This document shows positions 50,088 to 59,617 of a stretch of 64,000 nt of DNA, piece by piece. Numbering within the stretch: position 1 is the first letter of the stretch; the number at the start of each line of letters is the position of its first letter. A model generated the notes under the pieces. It searched no databases. It was not told where the DNA came from and saw only the letters and a program-made list of their open reading frames with translations. The stretch lies in contig NZ_JBJGED010000002.1 in NCBI RefSeq assembly GCF_045062745.1, positions 310,001 through 374,000 of the forward strand. Direction: 5' to 3'. A program made the translations under genes and the position numbers. The stretch is from Paenibacillus_AA sp045062745 (lineage in GTDB: Bacteria > Bacillota > Bacilli > Paenibacillales > NBRC-103111).

Positions 50088-50623
50088 TCTTCCTCCAGCC
50101 ATCCCTGCAGATGCTTGTCCGCCATCAGCGCGAGATCGAAGGAGCCGTTGCGGCACTCCTCGAGCACGAGCTTGGCCGTAAACCATGCGTGCTTGTAGTC
50201 TTCCTCGCTCACAATGCCTTGCTGATAAGCCTCCTCGAGCTCTTCTTTGTCGAGCAGGAACACTTCCCCGGTGGGAAGCATGACGACGTCCAAGTACAAG
50301 TCATCATACCAAGGTACGCCCTGATCGGTAATGCCATGCTGCTTGCAAATATCGATGTACGATTGAACGAGCTCCGCCTTGTCGTTATATACGGAAGTGA
50401 GCACATAGCTGGCATGCTCGGGAAAGTGCTGCAGCCACTTGTAGCCGTTATCGACGATGCATATTGGGGACTGGTCGTAGGTCACATGCAAAGGGCCTTT
50501 CACCCGTATCATCTCCAGCAGGGCGATGTGTCCGCTGAAGCCGATAGAGTGCTTGGCGTACACGTGGAACCGGCGCTCCAGGATGCGCATCCAATCGGCA
50601 CGGTCCGCGTATTTCCTTATCAC
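50084..50623 (-). CDS. DUF402-domain protein
   Basis: A 179-residue cytoplasmic protein. The DUF402 barrel contains WYDDLYLDVVMLPTGEVFLL and DKEELEEAYQQGIVSEEDY. The family includes nucleoside di- and triphosphatases and Ntdp-like proteins, but activity here is not shown. Its stop overlaps the start of the YdcF-like gene by 4 bases. The intergenic stretch to the cyclophilin gene (50624-50691) has no visible terminator. Confidence 0.82.
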   Translation of the reverse strand: MIRKYADRADWMRILERRFHVYAKHSIGFSGHIALLEMIRVKGPLHVTYDQSPICIVDNGYKWLQHFPEHASYVLTSVYNDKAELVQSYIDICKQHGITDQGVPWYDDLYLDVVMLPTGEVFLLDKEELEEAYQQGIVSEEDYKHAWFTAKLVLEECRNGSFDLALMADKHLQGWLEEE

Positions 50624-50691
50624 TGGCGGATCTCCCCCTCAAGCGTTTGCCGAGACAAACGTAATATAGCGAAACTTGATAAGCTCCCGCC

Positions 50692-51411
50692 TTACTGCTC
50701 CTTGACGGTGATCGACTTGATCTTCACTTCTTCCGTAGGATCGCTTAGCTCGCCGCGGGCGCCGGCCCTGACCGGGGTATCGGCAATTTTCTGTACGACG
50801 TCGAAGCCTTCGGACACCGTTCCGAAAATCGTATACTTCGGCAAGCTGTTGAGCCCGCCGCATTCATCGTTCATACAGATGAAAAATTGGCTGCCTCCCG
50901 AGTTCGGTTGTCCGGTGTTGGCCATGGCGACCGTCCCGGTCTTGTACTTAAACGGGGTTCCCGCGTACTCGTCCGGAATCGTATAGCCGGGGCCGCCGGT
51001 ACCGTTCCCAGCCGGATCGCCCGTCTGGACCATGAAGTTTTTGATAATCCGATGGAATTTTACGTTGTCGTAAAACCCTTCTTTAGATAAAAATACGAAG
51101 CTGTTCACCGTTTTCGGGGCGTTCTCCGCATACAGCTGCACGCTGAACTTTCCCTTGGTCGTGTCGATCGTGGCCACATAGTTCTTCTTCGGATCGATCG
51201 ACATCGCCGGCATTGACGTCCATTTCTTCGGGGTCGGCTGACCGGCGGTGGCCGCCGGAGTGCCGGCAGGAGTCTTCGCCGGAGTGCCGCCTTGGACGGT
51301 AGCGGGGGATGGGTTCGGCTTGCCAGCGTTTTTCTCGCCGCAGGCAGCCAGGACGAGTCCGGCCGCCGCCACGAGGGTCAAGAGTGAAAGTAGCTTCGAT
51401 TTTCGCTTCAT
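50692..51411 (-). CDS. Lipoprotein cyclophilin-type peptidyl-prolyl isomerase
   Basis: A 239-residue protein. Signal peptide 1-22 with lipobox LAAC, then a Pro/Thr/Ala-rich linker (about 28-62). A cyclophilin domain follows (about 75-238), with FHRIIKNFMVQTGDP, MANTGQPNSGGSQFFI and ITVKEQ at the end. It is anchored outside the membrane, where it may help fold secreted proteins. Several catalytic-site residues (R, F, M, Q in these motifs) are kept. GGTG precedes the ATG. It is downstream of the class A PBP gene by 24 bases, so co-transcription is likely. Confidence 0.92.
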   Translation of the reverse strand: MKRKSKLLSLLTLVAAAGLVLAACGEKNAGKPNPSPATVQGGTPAKTPAGTPAATAGQPTPKKWTSMPAMSIDPKKNYVATIDTTKGKFSVQLYAENAPKTVNSFVFLSKEGFYDNVKFHRIIKNFMVQTGDPAGNGTGGPGYTIPDEYAGTPFKYKTGTVAMANTGQPNSGGSQFFICMNDECGGLNSLPKYTIFGTVSEGFDVVQKIADTPVRAGARGELSDPTEEVKIKSITVKEQ

Positions 51412-51435
51412 TCATGCATCACCTGTTCCTTCTCC

Positions 51436-53880
51436 TTATAGTTTGGGTGTTGGAATGGGGAGCCCTCCGGAGGCCGGAGTCGAGCTCGGAGTTGCAGTCG
51501 GGCTTGGCGTCGGCGTCGGCTGCTTCGTCGGCGTCGGTGTCCCTCCCGCCGGCGGTGTCCCCGACGGCGTTGGCGTCGGCTTGCCGCTCGGCGTTGGCGT
51601 CGGTGTCGGCTTCGGCGTCCCGCTGCCTCCCGGCGTAGGGCTCGGTGTCGCTCCCGCGTTGTCCTCCTCGACCGTCACGGTCACGACATTGGAATTTCCG
51701 CTCTCCAGATTGCTGTCCTGGTTAAAGGCAACGACATAGTACTGGTAAGTCTCGCCTGGTTTAGGAAAGTCCTTGAACTCAGTAGTCGGCGAGAGGATCG
51801 GATCTCCGAAAGCCGCGTCCTTGGAGCCTTTCCGGAAGATCTTGTAAGCGATGTTGTCTCCCTTCACCGCCGTCCAGCTCAGCTTCACGGAATGCTCGCC
51901 CTTGTTGTATGTCGCTGCCAGATCGGTTACCGCCGCAGGTCCTTCCGTCAAGTCCGGCACTCCGTTCGGCTTCTGGAACTGGGTAACCGGCTTGCCGGCC
52001 AATGCCTTGGACATGATCTCCTTGAACAACGCGGCCGGTCTGCCGCTGCCACCGTTCACATAATGCTTGGCATCCGTCGTGTCGAAGCCCATCCAAATCG
52101 CCGCGGTCCATTCCGGCGTGTAACCGGCGAACCAGACGTCGCGGTAGTATTGCTCCAGCCCCTTCAGGTCCAGCTGGGTGGAGCCGGTCTTCCCGGCGAC
52201 CGGACGGTTCATTTTGGCGCTTGCCCCCGTCCCTACATCCACCGCGTTTTTGAGCATCTGCGTCATGTAGTACGCCGTTTTTGGACTCACCGCTTGCACC
52301 GGCTTTTCCGCCTTGTATTTGTACTTCTCGTTCCCTTCATTGTCCACGACTTTGACGATTGAATGCGAGGCATTCAATTGGCCATTGTTGGCGAAGGCGG
52401 TATAGGCGTTTGCCAGCTGCAGCGGCGAAACGCCGGTGGTCATCCCGCCCAAGGCGATCGCCAGATTGCGGTCCTTGGGATCGAACTTGATCCCGAACCG
52501 GGTTTCAGCGAAATTAATGGCCGTTGGGACCTTTACCTCGTTTAACGTCCAAACCGCAGGCGCATTGGCCGATTTCTCGAGCGCCTTCATCATGCTGATC
52601 TTGCCCAAATACACATTATCCCAGTTGTTCGGACTATAGCCATTATAGTCCAATTTCTCATCGGTCAGCATGGTGTAGGGATTGAAGCCTTTCAACTCCA
52701 TAGCCGGCGCGTAATCGATAATCGGCTTGAACGACGAGCCCGGCTGCCGAGGCTTGATCGCGCGGTTCCACGTCTTCGTCTTGTAGTCGCGTCCGCCGAT
52801 CATCGCGACGATGCCGGCATCCTTGTTGTTCAGGATGACCATCCCGCTCTGCATGATTTGCTCCGGGCCGTCCTTCTGGAAGAAGTCCGGATTCGCATAG
52901 GCCGTCTCCGCCGCTTTTTGCGCCGTCGGCTCCAGCGTCGTGTAAATTTGATACCCGCCGCGCAGCAGCTCATCCTCGGTCAACCCGGTTTTTTCCACCG
53001 CTTCGCTCACCGCATAGTCCAGGAACGTGACGAACTCCTTCTTGGTCGATGTACCCGGAGGCACCACATACACGTTGGCGTTTGCTTCATTTTTCTCCTG
53101 CTCGGTAATATAGCCCTGCTCGTACATGAGCTGCAATACGACAGCCCGCCGCTCCTTGGAACGCTCCGGGTTGTCGAGCGGGTTGTAGTGGCTCGGCGCC
53201 TTCGGTATCGCGGCCAGCGTAGCCATCTCCGCCAAGTTCAGCGTCTTCAGGTCCGACTTGCCAAAATACTTTTTGGCCGCCGCCTTCACGCCCCACGCCG
53301 AATTCCCGAAGTAAATCCGGTTCATGTACATCTCGAGAATTTGATCCTTAGTGAGATGATTCTCCAGCGCGATCGCGATCGACGCCTCGGTTGCCTTCCG
53401 GAACAGCGTCTTGTCCGCATTCAGGAACATGTTCTTCGCCAATTGCTGCGTAATTGTGCTCCCGCCTTCAATGGCGCTGCGATGGATGATATCCTTCACC
53501 ACCGCTCGTCCGATGGAGAAGAAATCGATCCCGGAATGCTCCGAGAACCGTTTGTCCTCCGTCGCTACGAACGCTTGAGGCAGCTTCTCCGGCAATTCCG
53601 CCATCGTCACCAGCTCGCGGTTCTCGCGGGCCATCGTAGTCACTTCTTTATTATTCACATCGAAGAAGACGGCCGCTTCCGACATCTCCAATTTATCTTT
53701 GTTCAGTTGGAACTGCTTTTCCCCGCTCAGCAAAATAACCACATACCCGGCTGCCGCACAGACAGCCCCCAGCACGAGGGCGATCAACAGCCAGATCAGC
53801 CAGCGCTTCTTGTTCAGCTTCCGTTTTTTCTTGGCAGGCTTCGCGGCGGATCGAGTGGACTTTGCTCGTTCAGTTGACAT
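51436..53880 (-). CDS. Class A penicillin-binding protein, PBP1A/PonA-like, with FN3 domain and Pro/Thr-rich tail
   Basis: A protein of about 814 residues. After a basic N-terminus the helix WLIWLLIALVLGAVCAAAGY anchors it. GT51 glycosyltransferase motifs are ATEDKRFSEHSGID and GGSTITQQLAKNMF; the transpeptidase has GSSFKP (SxxK), KSANAP (SxN) and AGKTGST (KTG). An FN3-like domain (about 650-740) follows, then a low-complexity tail of PTPTP-type repeats. It polymerises and cross-links peptidoglycan. The tail may span or bind the wall. The ATG at 53880 is preferred over one four codons upstream because of the AAAGGATG spacing. Confidence 0.95.
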   Translation of the reverse strand: MSTERAKSTRSAAKPAKKKRKLNKKRWLIWLLIALVLGAVCAAAGYVVILLSGEKQFQLNKDKLEMSEAAVFFDVNNKEVTTMARENRELVTMAELPEKLPQAFVATEDKRFSEHSGIDFFSIGRAVVKDIIHRSAIEGGSTITQQLAKNMFLNADKTLFRKATEASIAIALENHLTKDQILEMYMNRIYFGNSAWGVKAAAKKYFGKSDLKTLNLAEMATLAAIPKAPSHYNPLDNPERSKERRAVVLQLMYEQGYITEQEKNEANANVYVVPPGTSTKKEFVTFLDYAVSEAVEKTGLTEDELLRGGYQIYTTLEPTAQKAAETAYANPDFFQKDGPEQIMQSGMVILNNKDAGIVAMIGGRDYKTKTWNRAIKPRQPGSSFKPIIDYAPAMELKGFNPYTMLTDEKLDYNGYSPNNWDNVYLGKISMMKALEKSANAPAVWTLNEVKVPTAINFAETRFGIKFDPKDRNLAIALGGMTTGVSPLQLANAYTAFANNGQLNASHSIVKVVDNEGNEKYKYKAEKPVQAVSPKTAYYMTQMLKNAVDVGTGASAKMNRPVAGKTGSTQLDLKGLEQYYRDVWFAGYTPEWTAAIWMGFDTTDAKHYVNGGSGRPAALFKEIMSKALAGKPVTQFQKPNGVPDLTEGPAAVTDLAATYNKGEHSVKLSWTAVKGDNIAYKIFRKGSKDAAFGDPILSPTTEFKDFPKPGETYQYYVVAFNQDSNLESGNSNVVTVTVEEDNAGATPSPTPGGSGTPKPTPTPTPSGKPTPTPSGTPPAGGTPTPTKQPTPTPSPTATPSSTPASGGLPIPTPKL
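51455..51665. repeat. Low-complexity coding repeat (Pro/Thr/Gly)
   Basis: The 3' end of the PBP gene consists of short, imperfect GGCGTCGGTGT-like units in tandem on the plus strand, encoding PTPTPSG-type repeats in the protein. Such tracts change length easily by slippage. Confidence 0.8.
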
Positions 53881-53914
53881 CCGGATCGACATCCTTTCTC
53901 GTTTCCTTCTTAGA

Positions 53915-53948
53915 AGTAAAAGAACAACCCAGAAGTGCGGGTTGCTCT
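53915..53948 (-). terminator. Terminator after hfq
   Basis: On the minus strand AGAGCAACCC pairs with GGGTTGTTCT around an 8-base loop, followed by TTTACTTC. It separates miaA-hfq from the PBP gene. Confidence 0.82.
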
Positions 53949-54022
53949 GTACGCTATCCCTATTAACGTAGCTTGCAAGGAAAAAGTTTCAAAGGGAACC
54001 CGCGTTCCGCGTGACGATGCTC

Positions 54023-54259
54023 TTATTCCGACGCTTCCTGCGGCATAAGCGATACCGGACGTTGCGGGGTGAACGTGGAGATCGCATGCTTATACACCAT
54101 CTGCTGACGGCCTTCGCTGTCGATGATGATCGTAAAGTTATCGAACGCCTTAATATAACCGCGAATTTGGAACCCGTTGGTCAAATAGACGGTTACTGCG
54201 ATGCTCTCTTTGCGCAATTGATTCAGAAACGTGTCCTGGATATTGATCGTCTTGTTCAT
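54023..54259 (-). CDS. hfq: RNA chaperone Hfq
   Basis: A 78-residue Sm-like hexamer subunit. The Sm1 motif is VYLTNGFQIRGYIKAFDNFT and the Sm2 motif includes QQMVYKHAISTF, with the KH dipeptide used for U-rich RNA binding. The C-terminal tail is short, as in Firmicutes. It lies 52 bases downstream of miaA, the same order as in Bacillus and many proteobacteria. Confidence 0.98.
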   Translation of the reverse strand: MNKTINIQDTFLNQLRKESIAVTVYLTNGFQIRGYIKAFDNFTIIIDSEGRQQMVYKHAISTFTPQRPVSLMPQEASE

Positions 54260-54311
54260 AATGGATCCCCCTAATTGGCTGAATAGGATTGTTATCGCAA
54301 GATAGCGTCGC

Positions 54312-55301
54312 TTACGAATTATATTCTCTAAGGAATCGAAACTTTCCTGTTATTATATCATTAATTCCATGCAATTGCTCGGAAAAATTTGAACCTTCTT
54401 CTAGTTCCACCCAATGAATCTCTTTCATCCGCCGAAACCAGCTAAGCTGCCGCTTGGCGAATCGACGCGTATCCCGCTTCAGCAGCGCCACCGCTTCCTC
54501 CAAGGAACACTCGCCCTCCAGGTAGGCGGCGATCTCCTTGTAGCCCAGCCCCTGCATGGAAATCAGCCCTCTTCCGTAGCCATCGGCCAGCAGACCGCGC
54601 ACCTCGGCTACCAGCCCCGCATCCATCATCGCATCAATACGCCGCTCAATACGGTTATATAAAAGATCGCGGTCCATTGTCAACCCGATCAAGCACGTTT
54701 CGTACGGCGATACCTTCGTCTGCCTCGCCAGATGCTCGGACATCGGGATGCCGGTTATATGCCGAATCTCCAAAGCGCGGATCGTTCGGCGGCGGTCATT
54801 CGAGTGAATCCGGGCGGCCGATGCGGGATCCGTCTCCTTGAGCAGATCGTGCAGCGCCTCCTCGCCATGGGCATCGGCGAATGCGTTCATCCGCTCGCGG
54901 AACGCCTCGTCCGAGCCGCCCTCGCTGAATTGGAAGTCGTAGCACACCGACTCGATGTAGAGCCCGGTTCCCCCTACGATGAAAGGAAGCTTCCCTCTGG
55001 CGTGGATATCGGTGATCAGGGCGCGCACCCTTTCCTGAAAATCAGCAACCGAGAAAGGATCGTCAGGCTCCAAAATGTCAATCATATGGTGCGGGACGCG
55101 CTTTCGCTCCGCCTCAGTCGCTTTGGCCGTCCCAATATCCATCCGGCGGTACACCTGCATCGAATCGCCGGAAATAATCTCGCAATGGAACCGTTCGGCG
55201 ATCGCGAGGCTGAGATTCGTCTTGCCTACCGCCGTCGGACCGAGCAGGACGAGCAGTTCAGGGCGTGAAGAACGTTCGGGCCGTTCAGGCATATAGGTCA
55301 A
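54312..55301 (-). CDS. miaA: tRNA dimethylallyltransferase
   Basis: A 329-residue enzyme that adds dimethylallyl to A37 of tRNAs reading UNN codons. The P-loop is LLGPTAVGKTNLSLAIAE near residue 18, followed by IISGDSMQVYRRMDIGTAK and FIVGGTGLYIESV. The frame opens with TTG, 7 bases after GGAGTGA, overlapping the stop of the methyltransferase gene; an ATG three codons later is an alternative. Confidence 0.97.
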   Translation of the reverse strand: MTYMPERPERSSRPELLVLLGPTAVGKTNLSLAIAERFHCEIISGDSMQVYRRMDIGTAKATEAERKRVPHHMIDILEPDDPFSVADFQERVRALITDIHARGKLPFIVGGTGLYIESVCYDFQFSEGGSDEAFRERMNAFADAHGEEALHDLLKETDPASAARIHSNDRRRTIRALEIRHITGIPMSEHLARQTKVSPYETCLIGLTMDRDLLYNRIERRIDAMMDAGLVAEVRGLLADGYGRGLISMQGLGYKEIAAYLEGECSLEEAVALLKRDTRRFAKRQLSWFRRMKEIHWVELEEGSNFSEQLHGINDIITGKFRFLREYNS

Positions 55302-56098
55302 AGCATGATCACTCCGTAAGCAATTTTAGTCCCAGGCCGGAATTGCCGCTCGAAACCGAGCCGCTTGAATTCGTCGCCGTCGCGGTGCTCCTTCAGCACG
55401 ACGCGCTTGCGCGCCACACGCATCGCCTGGCGGACCGCCGACTCCGACAACGGCTCGTGGTTCGCCAGCTGGCGCAGCGGCTGGATGCCGCTCGACTCCT
55501 CGATCGGGTGTCGGAACATCGGGTCGAAGTAGACGATGTCGACGCTGCGATCGGGCATTCGTTCGAGCACGCGCTCGTGATTGTCGCACTGCAGCTCGAT
55601 GCGGCGCATCGCCTCATTGAACGGCTCGAGATGCGTCTCGTAGCGGGACAAGCCGACACGGACGAGCATATAAAGCGCCGGAGCGCTCTCGACCGCGATG
55701 ACGCGTCCCTTCGGGCCGGCGACGAACGAGAAAACGATCGAATCGGAGGCCAGCCCGGCCGTACAGTCAAGGACGACATCGCCTTCGGACACACCGCTGA
55801 CCTCCACCATTGTGTCGCCCTCCTCCTGCAAGAGCCGCTTGACGCGAACGAACGACATGCTCGGGTGGAAGAACATCGGATTTGGAGCCGGCTCGGACGG
55901 GTCCCCATCCAGATTCGTATACAGCTTCAGCTCGTCGTCCGCCTGGAGCATGAGCTCGCTCGCTCCATACGTCCGCGCGAGCTTGCGGATGGACATGCCC
56001 GCCCGCGGCACCCAGCGCCAGCCCATCTCCTGCGCCATGCGCATGGAGGCTTCTACCGTGGCGGGCATCGGGGTGTGGGAGGTCGATACCAGCAGCAC
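55298..56098 (-). CDS. SAM-dependent methyltransferase, RsmJ-like
   Basis: A 266-residue class I methyltransferase. SAM motif I is VVLDCTAGLASDSIVFSFVA near residue 110, with the acidic loop VIAVESAP after it, and a motif IV-like VYFDPMFRHP near 192, similar to RsmJ-type enzymes that methylate guanine in 16S rRNA. The N-terminal SMRMAQEMGWRWVPRAGMSI is a shared extension. GTG start overlaps the mutL stop by one base (TAGTG), and its own stop overlaps miaA, so the three are coupled. The target is not proven. Confidence 0.78.
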   Translation of the reverse strand: MLLVSTSHTPMPATVEASMRMAQEMGWRWVPRAGMSIRKLARTYGASELMLQADDELKLYTNLDGDPSEPAPNPMFFHPSMSFVRVKRLLQEEGDTMVEVSGVSEGDVVLDCTAGLASDSIVFSFVAGPKGRVIAVESAPALYMLVRVGLSRYETHLEPFNEAMRRIELQCDNHERVLERMPDRSVDIVYFDPMFRHPIEESSGIQPLRQLANHEPLSESAVRQAMRVARKRVVLKEHRDGDEFKRLGFERQFRPGTKIAYGVIML

Positions 56099-58062
56099 TA
56101 CATCACCCGCTTAAACATTTTTTCCAGTTCATATGTAGAGAAGCTGACGACGATCGGCCGGCCGTGCGGGCACGTATACGGATTGCGGCAAGCCGCGAGC
56201 CGGTCGAGCAGCGCCTCGCTTTCCTGTGTCGACAAGCTTTGGTTCGCTTTGATCGACGCCTTGCAGGAGCATAGGATGGCCGCTTTCTCTCTTAGTTTGG
56301 ACAAATTTACCGATTTTCTTTCAGCGAGCACCCATTCGGCCATTTCTTCGATCAATAGCTTCTCTTCGTTCTTCGGGAACCAATGAGGAAGCGCCCGCAC
56401 GAGGAAAGCATTGCCGCCGAACGGTTCCATGAACACCCCGACCTGTTCGAACAGCGGCAGCTTGCCCGCGATCGCTTCCGCCTCGGCCGAGGTGAATTCC
56501 AGCGTAATCGGCAGGAGCAACTCTTGGCTCGCTTCGGCAGGTTGCCCGAACTTGTCGTAATAATATTCGTAATGAATCCGCTCATGTGCGGCATGCTGGT
56601 CCACGAGGTACAAGCCTCGCTCGTTCTGGGCGACCAGGTAGGTCCCGTGGAGCTGGCCGATCGGCTCGAGCTTCGGGAAAGCCGGGACGCTCGGCGCCGC
56701 TTCGGGAGCCGGGTCCGGCAGCATACTGGCGATCCGGTCATAGGACATGGCCTGGGAACCGGCAGGGGGTCGACGCTCGGTTGAACCGCCCGATCCCGTA
56801 TAAGCTGAGGATGTCGATGAAGCAGGCTGAGGCTTGCTACCCGACACGCCAGGCTCAATCGATCGGGTGTAGCTCTGAGAAGTCTCCGCCGGAGCGGTTG
56901 CCGCGATTGGTGGCGTTGGTGCCGGGGCGGCAGAAGCCCTGGAAACCGGCTTCGCGAACTCAGGCGGAAAGCCTGCAGAAGCTGCATTCGGGCGGTACAG
57001 CTCCATCTGCTCCTGTACGACCTGTTCCTTGATCACACCCGAGGACACCGGCTTGGCGCCCTGCGGAATCAGCACCTGCTGCTCCAACATCTTCCTTACG
57101 CACGCCTCGACGAATTGGACGAGTTCGCCCTCTTTGCTGAACCGTACCTCCAGCTTGGACGGATGCACGTTCACGTCGACGAGCTCCGGGTCCATCTCGA
57201 TGCACAGCACGGCTAGCGGATACCGGTTGACCGGCAGGAACGTATGATACGCGTTCATAATCGCATGCGACAACGCATAATTGCGGATGAATCTCCCGTT
57301 AAGGAACAGGCTGATCGCCTGCCGGTTCGCCCGGGTCAGCTCCGGCTTGGACACGAAGCCCTGCAGCGTGTAGTCCGGGTGTTCGCCCTGGACGGCCAGC
57401 ATCGCCTTGGCCGTAGCCGTACCGTACACGGCCGCAATCACTTGCAGCCGGTCGCCGGCCCCCAGTGTGCGCAGCAGCTCGTTGCCGTTGTGCTTCAGAC
57501 TGAAGGCGATGTCCGGGTGGCCCATGGAGATCCGGTACATGGCGTCGGAGATGTGCCCGAGCTCGGTCTGGATCGTCTTCATGTACTTTAACCGCGCCGG
57601 AGTATTATAAAACAAGTCCTTGACGGAAAATGTAGTTCCCTTAGAGGCGGCGGTCTCCTCGAAAGCCAGCACCGAGCCGCCTTCGATGACGAGCTTGCGG
57701 CCGAGCCCGGACGTCTCGTGCGACGTCGTGCACTCGACCTTGGCTACGGCCGCAATGCTGGGAAGCGCCTCGCCCCGGAAGCCGAGCGTCCGGATCTGGA
57801 ACAGATCCTTGCCGCCGGCGATTTTGCTCGTCGCGTGACGGCTGAAGGCGAGCTCGCAATCGTCTGGCTGCATGCCGGAGCCGTTGTCCTGTACGCGGAT
57901 CAGCTCCAGGCCGCCCTCCTCGATGACGACGTCGATGCGGCTCGCACCGGCGTCGATCGCGTTCTCGACGAGCTCCTTCACGACGGAGGCGGGCCGTTCC
58001 ACCACTTCGCCCGCGGCGATCTGGTTCGCGACATGGTCGTCCAGCACTCGGATGATGCCCAT
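56098..58062 (-). CDS. mutL: DNA mismatch repair protein MutL
   Basis: A 654-residue MutL. The N-terminal GHKL ATPase has ELVENAIDAGASRIDV, VQDNGSGMQP and KIRTLGFRGEALP-like DLFQIRTLGFRGEALPSIAA. A Ser/Pro/Ala-rich linker (about 355-455) leads to the C-terminal endonuclease domain, with DQHAAHERIHYE near 490 and CPHGRPI near the end. The endonuclease motif is expected in organisms without MutH. GGAGGG precedes the ATG, which overlaps the S41 protease stop (TGATG). Confidence 0.98.
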   Translation of the reverse strand: MGIIRVLDDHVANQIAAGEVVERPASVVKELVENAIDAGASRIDVVIEEGGLELIRVQDNGSGMQPDDCELAFSRHATSKIAGGKDLFQIRTLGFRGEALPSIAAVAKVECTTSHETSGLGRKLVIEGGSVLAFEETAASKGTTFSVKDLFYNTPARLKYMKTIQTELGHISDAMYRISMGHPDIAFSLKHNGNELLRTLGAGDRLQVIAAVYGTATAKAMLAVQGEHPDYTLQGFVSKPELTRANRQAISLFLNGRFIRNYALSHAIMNAYHTFLPVNRYPLAVLCIEMDPELVDVNVHPSKLEVRFSKEGELVQFVEACVRKMLEQQVLIPQGAKPVSSGVIKEQVVQEQMELYRPNAASAGFPPEFAKPVSRASAAPAPTPPIAATAPAETSQSYTRSIEPGVSGSKPQPASSTSSAYTGSGGSTERRPPAGSQAMSYDRIASMLPDPAPEAAPSVPAFPKLEPIGQLHGTYLVAQNERGLYLVDQHAAHERIHYEYYYDKFGQPAEASQELLLPITLEFTSAEAEAIAGKLPLFEQVGVFMEPFGGNAFLVRALPHWFPKNEEKLLIEEMAEWVLAERKSVNLSKLREKAAILCSCKASIKANQSLSTQESEALLDRLAACRNPYTCPHGRPIVVSFSTYELEKMFKRVM

Positions 58063-59564
58063 CAGCGGCCCTCCTTAGCGGCTGCGCCGGGAACGCGCAG
58101 CACCGTCTCCTCGCCTTGCTCTTCCCACGTCAGCTCAGGAAACTGCTGCTGGAAACGGGCCGCGTCCACATAGCCGACCCCGTCCCGGTTCAAGAACCCG
58201 CTATCTGCCCCGTACGCCACTGCTGCAGCGCCGTTCGCGCTCACTTCGATCGCTTGCAGCTCTCCATTCCAGGTGAGCGTTCCCCCTGCCATGGCGGTCA
58301 AGAGTCGCGCCGGCAGATAGAGACGGTCGTCCTGGCGGATCGGTTGGAGCGGCAGCTCTTGCTGGTCCATGCCGTTAACCGTCACGGTGCCCGTCCCCAA
58401 CTTTACGGTGATTTCCGGTGCTCCCGCCGCACGCAGGGCTGCAGCGAATTGCGGGACGCTCCCTTGCACGAGCACGTCGGGGGTAATCCCTTTATGATTG
58501 ACTGGCTGCCAAGCCGCTGTGAAATATTCTTCGATCGTCACCTTTACCGCCCCTCCGGAGGAGAGGGTGTAGAGACTCTGCACGCTTCCTTTGCCGAACG
58601 TCTGGGTGCCCACGACCTTCGCTTTTTCATACGCTTGCATCGCCCCGACGAGAATCTCGGATGCGCTTGCGCTGTCCTCATTCACCAGGAAAACGACCGG
58701 CACATGAACCGACTTGCCTCCGCGAAGCAGGACCGGCTCGTCCTCTCCATCGCGATTCTTCGTATGTATAAGAATTCCTTCCGGGATAAACTGCTCCGCC
58801 ATATGCTGTGCCGACTCGACGATCCCCCCGGGGTTGTTGCGAAGATCAATGATCAGCCTGGAGACCGGCTTCTTCAATAAGGCGTCCAACTGCGAGGCGA
58901 ACAGCTCATCCGTCGTCTCGGCGAACCCGCTAACCTGCAAGTACCCGGTACCGTCGGCGAGCACTTGACTGGTCACGGATGGAACGGTCACGGATTTCCG
59001 CGTTGCGTTGACGAACAGGAATTGGTTTTGTTTGCGCCGAATCGTCAGCTCTACCGAGGTGCCTTCCTCGCCCGTCACCTTGGACACGATCTGATCCAAA
59101 GTCATGCCGCTCGTATCCGTCCTGTTCACCTGGGTGATATAATCGCCCGGTACGATGCCGGCAACGGCGGCCGGACCGCCCGGGAATACTTCGACGATGC
59201 GGGTGCCTTCCTTGTCCTGCGTAAGGCGCGTCCCGATTCCGACATAGACCATCGCGATATCTTTGTTGAATGCTTCGTATTGTTCCTTCGTGAAGTAAAC
59301 CGTGTAGGGGTCCTTGAGCGATTCGATCATCCCTTGGATGGCCGAGTCGGTCAGCTTCTCATCCGACACGCCGCTCACATGCTGGCCTTGCAGGATGCTG
59401 TATACTTCCCCTAACCGATTCAGGGCGTCCTGCTGCGATTCGGCGGCCCATACCGATTTGGTCCCCCACTGGCTGCCTGCCGCCGGGACCGTCCACGTGA
59501 GCGTGCTAAGCACCGTAAGACCGACCCCGATGCGGACCCATTTTTTCCTCCAACCGTCCTTCAT
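58062..59564 (-). CDS. S41-family carboxyl-terminal processing protease, CtpB-like
   Basis: A 500-residue exported protease. Signal peptide 1 to about 41 (ending SVWAAES). A PDZ domain (about 105-190) with FPGGPAAVAGIVPGDYI precedes the S41 domain, whose catalytic serine is in NEDSASASEILVG and lysine in FGKGSVQSL. A C-terminal copper-amine-oxidase-N-like region (about 390-490) with RLYLPARLLTAMAGGTLTWN is an extra wall- or ligand-binding module. It is unusual to find it between mutS and mutL; translation is coupled to mutL by overlap. Confidence 0.92.
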   Translation of the reverse strand: MKDGWRKKWVRIGVGLTVLSTLTWTVPAAGSQWGTKSVWAAESQQDALNRLGEVYSILQGQHVSGVSDEKLTDSAIQGMIESLKDPYTVYFTKEQYEAFNKDIAMVYVGIGTRLTQDKEGTRIVEVFPGGPAAVAGIVPGDYITQVNRTDTSGMTLDQIVSKVTGEEGTSVELTIRRKQNQFLFVNATRKSVTVPSVTSQVLADGTGYLQVSGFAETTDELFASQLDALLKKPVSRLIIDLRNNPGGIVESAQHMAEQFIPEGILIHTKNRDGEDEPVLLRGGKSVHVPVVFLVNEDSASASEILVGAMQAYEKAKVVGTQTFGKGSVQSLYTLSSGGAVKVTIEEYFTAAWQPVNHKGITPDVLVQGSVPQFAAALRAAGAPEITVKLGTGTVTVNGMDQQELPLQPIRQDDRLYLPARLLTAMAGGTLTWNGELQAIEVSANGAAAVAYGADSGFLNRDGVGYVDAARFQQQFPELTWEEQGEETVLRVPGAAAKEGR

Positions 59565-59617
59565 CCCATTGCCTCCTAGTGATGTATCCCCGTATGAGTG
59601 CCTGTCTTGCCGCAGCC

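Noticed and set aside
51455..51665. Regular repeats considered as a CRISPR or tandem-repeat locus
   Set aside because: Units are short, imperfect and in frame with the PBP tail; no spacers or cas genes.
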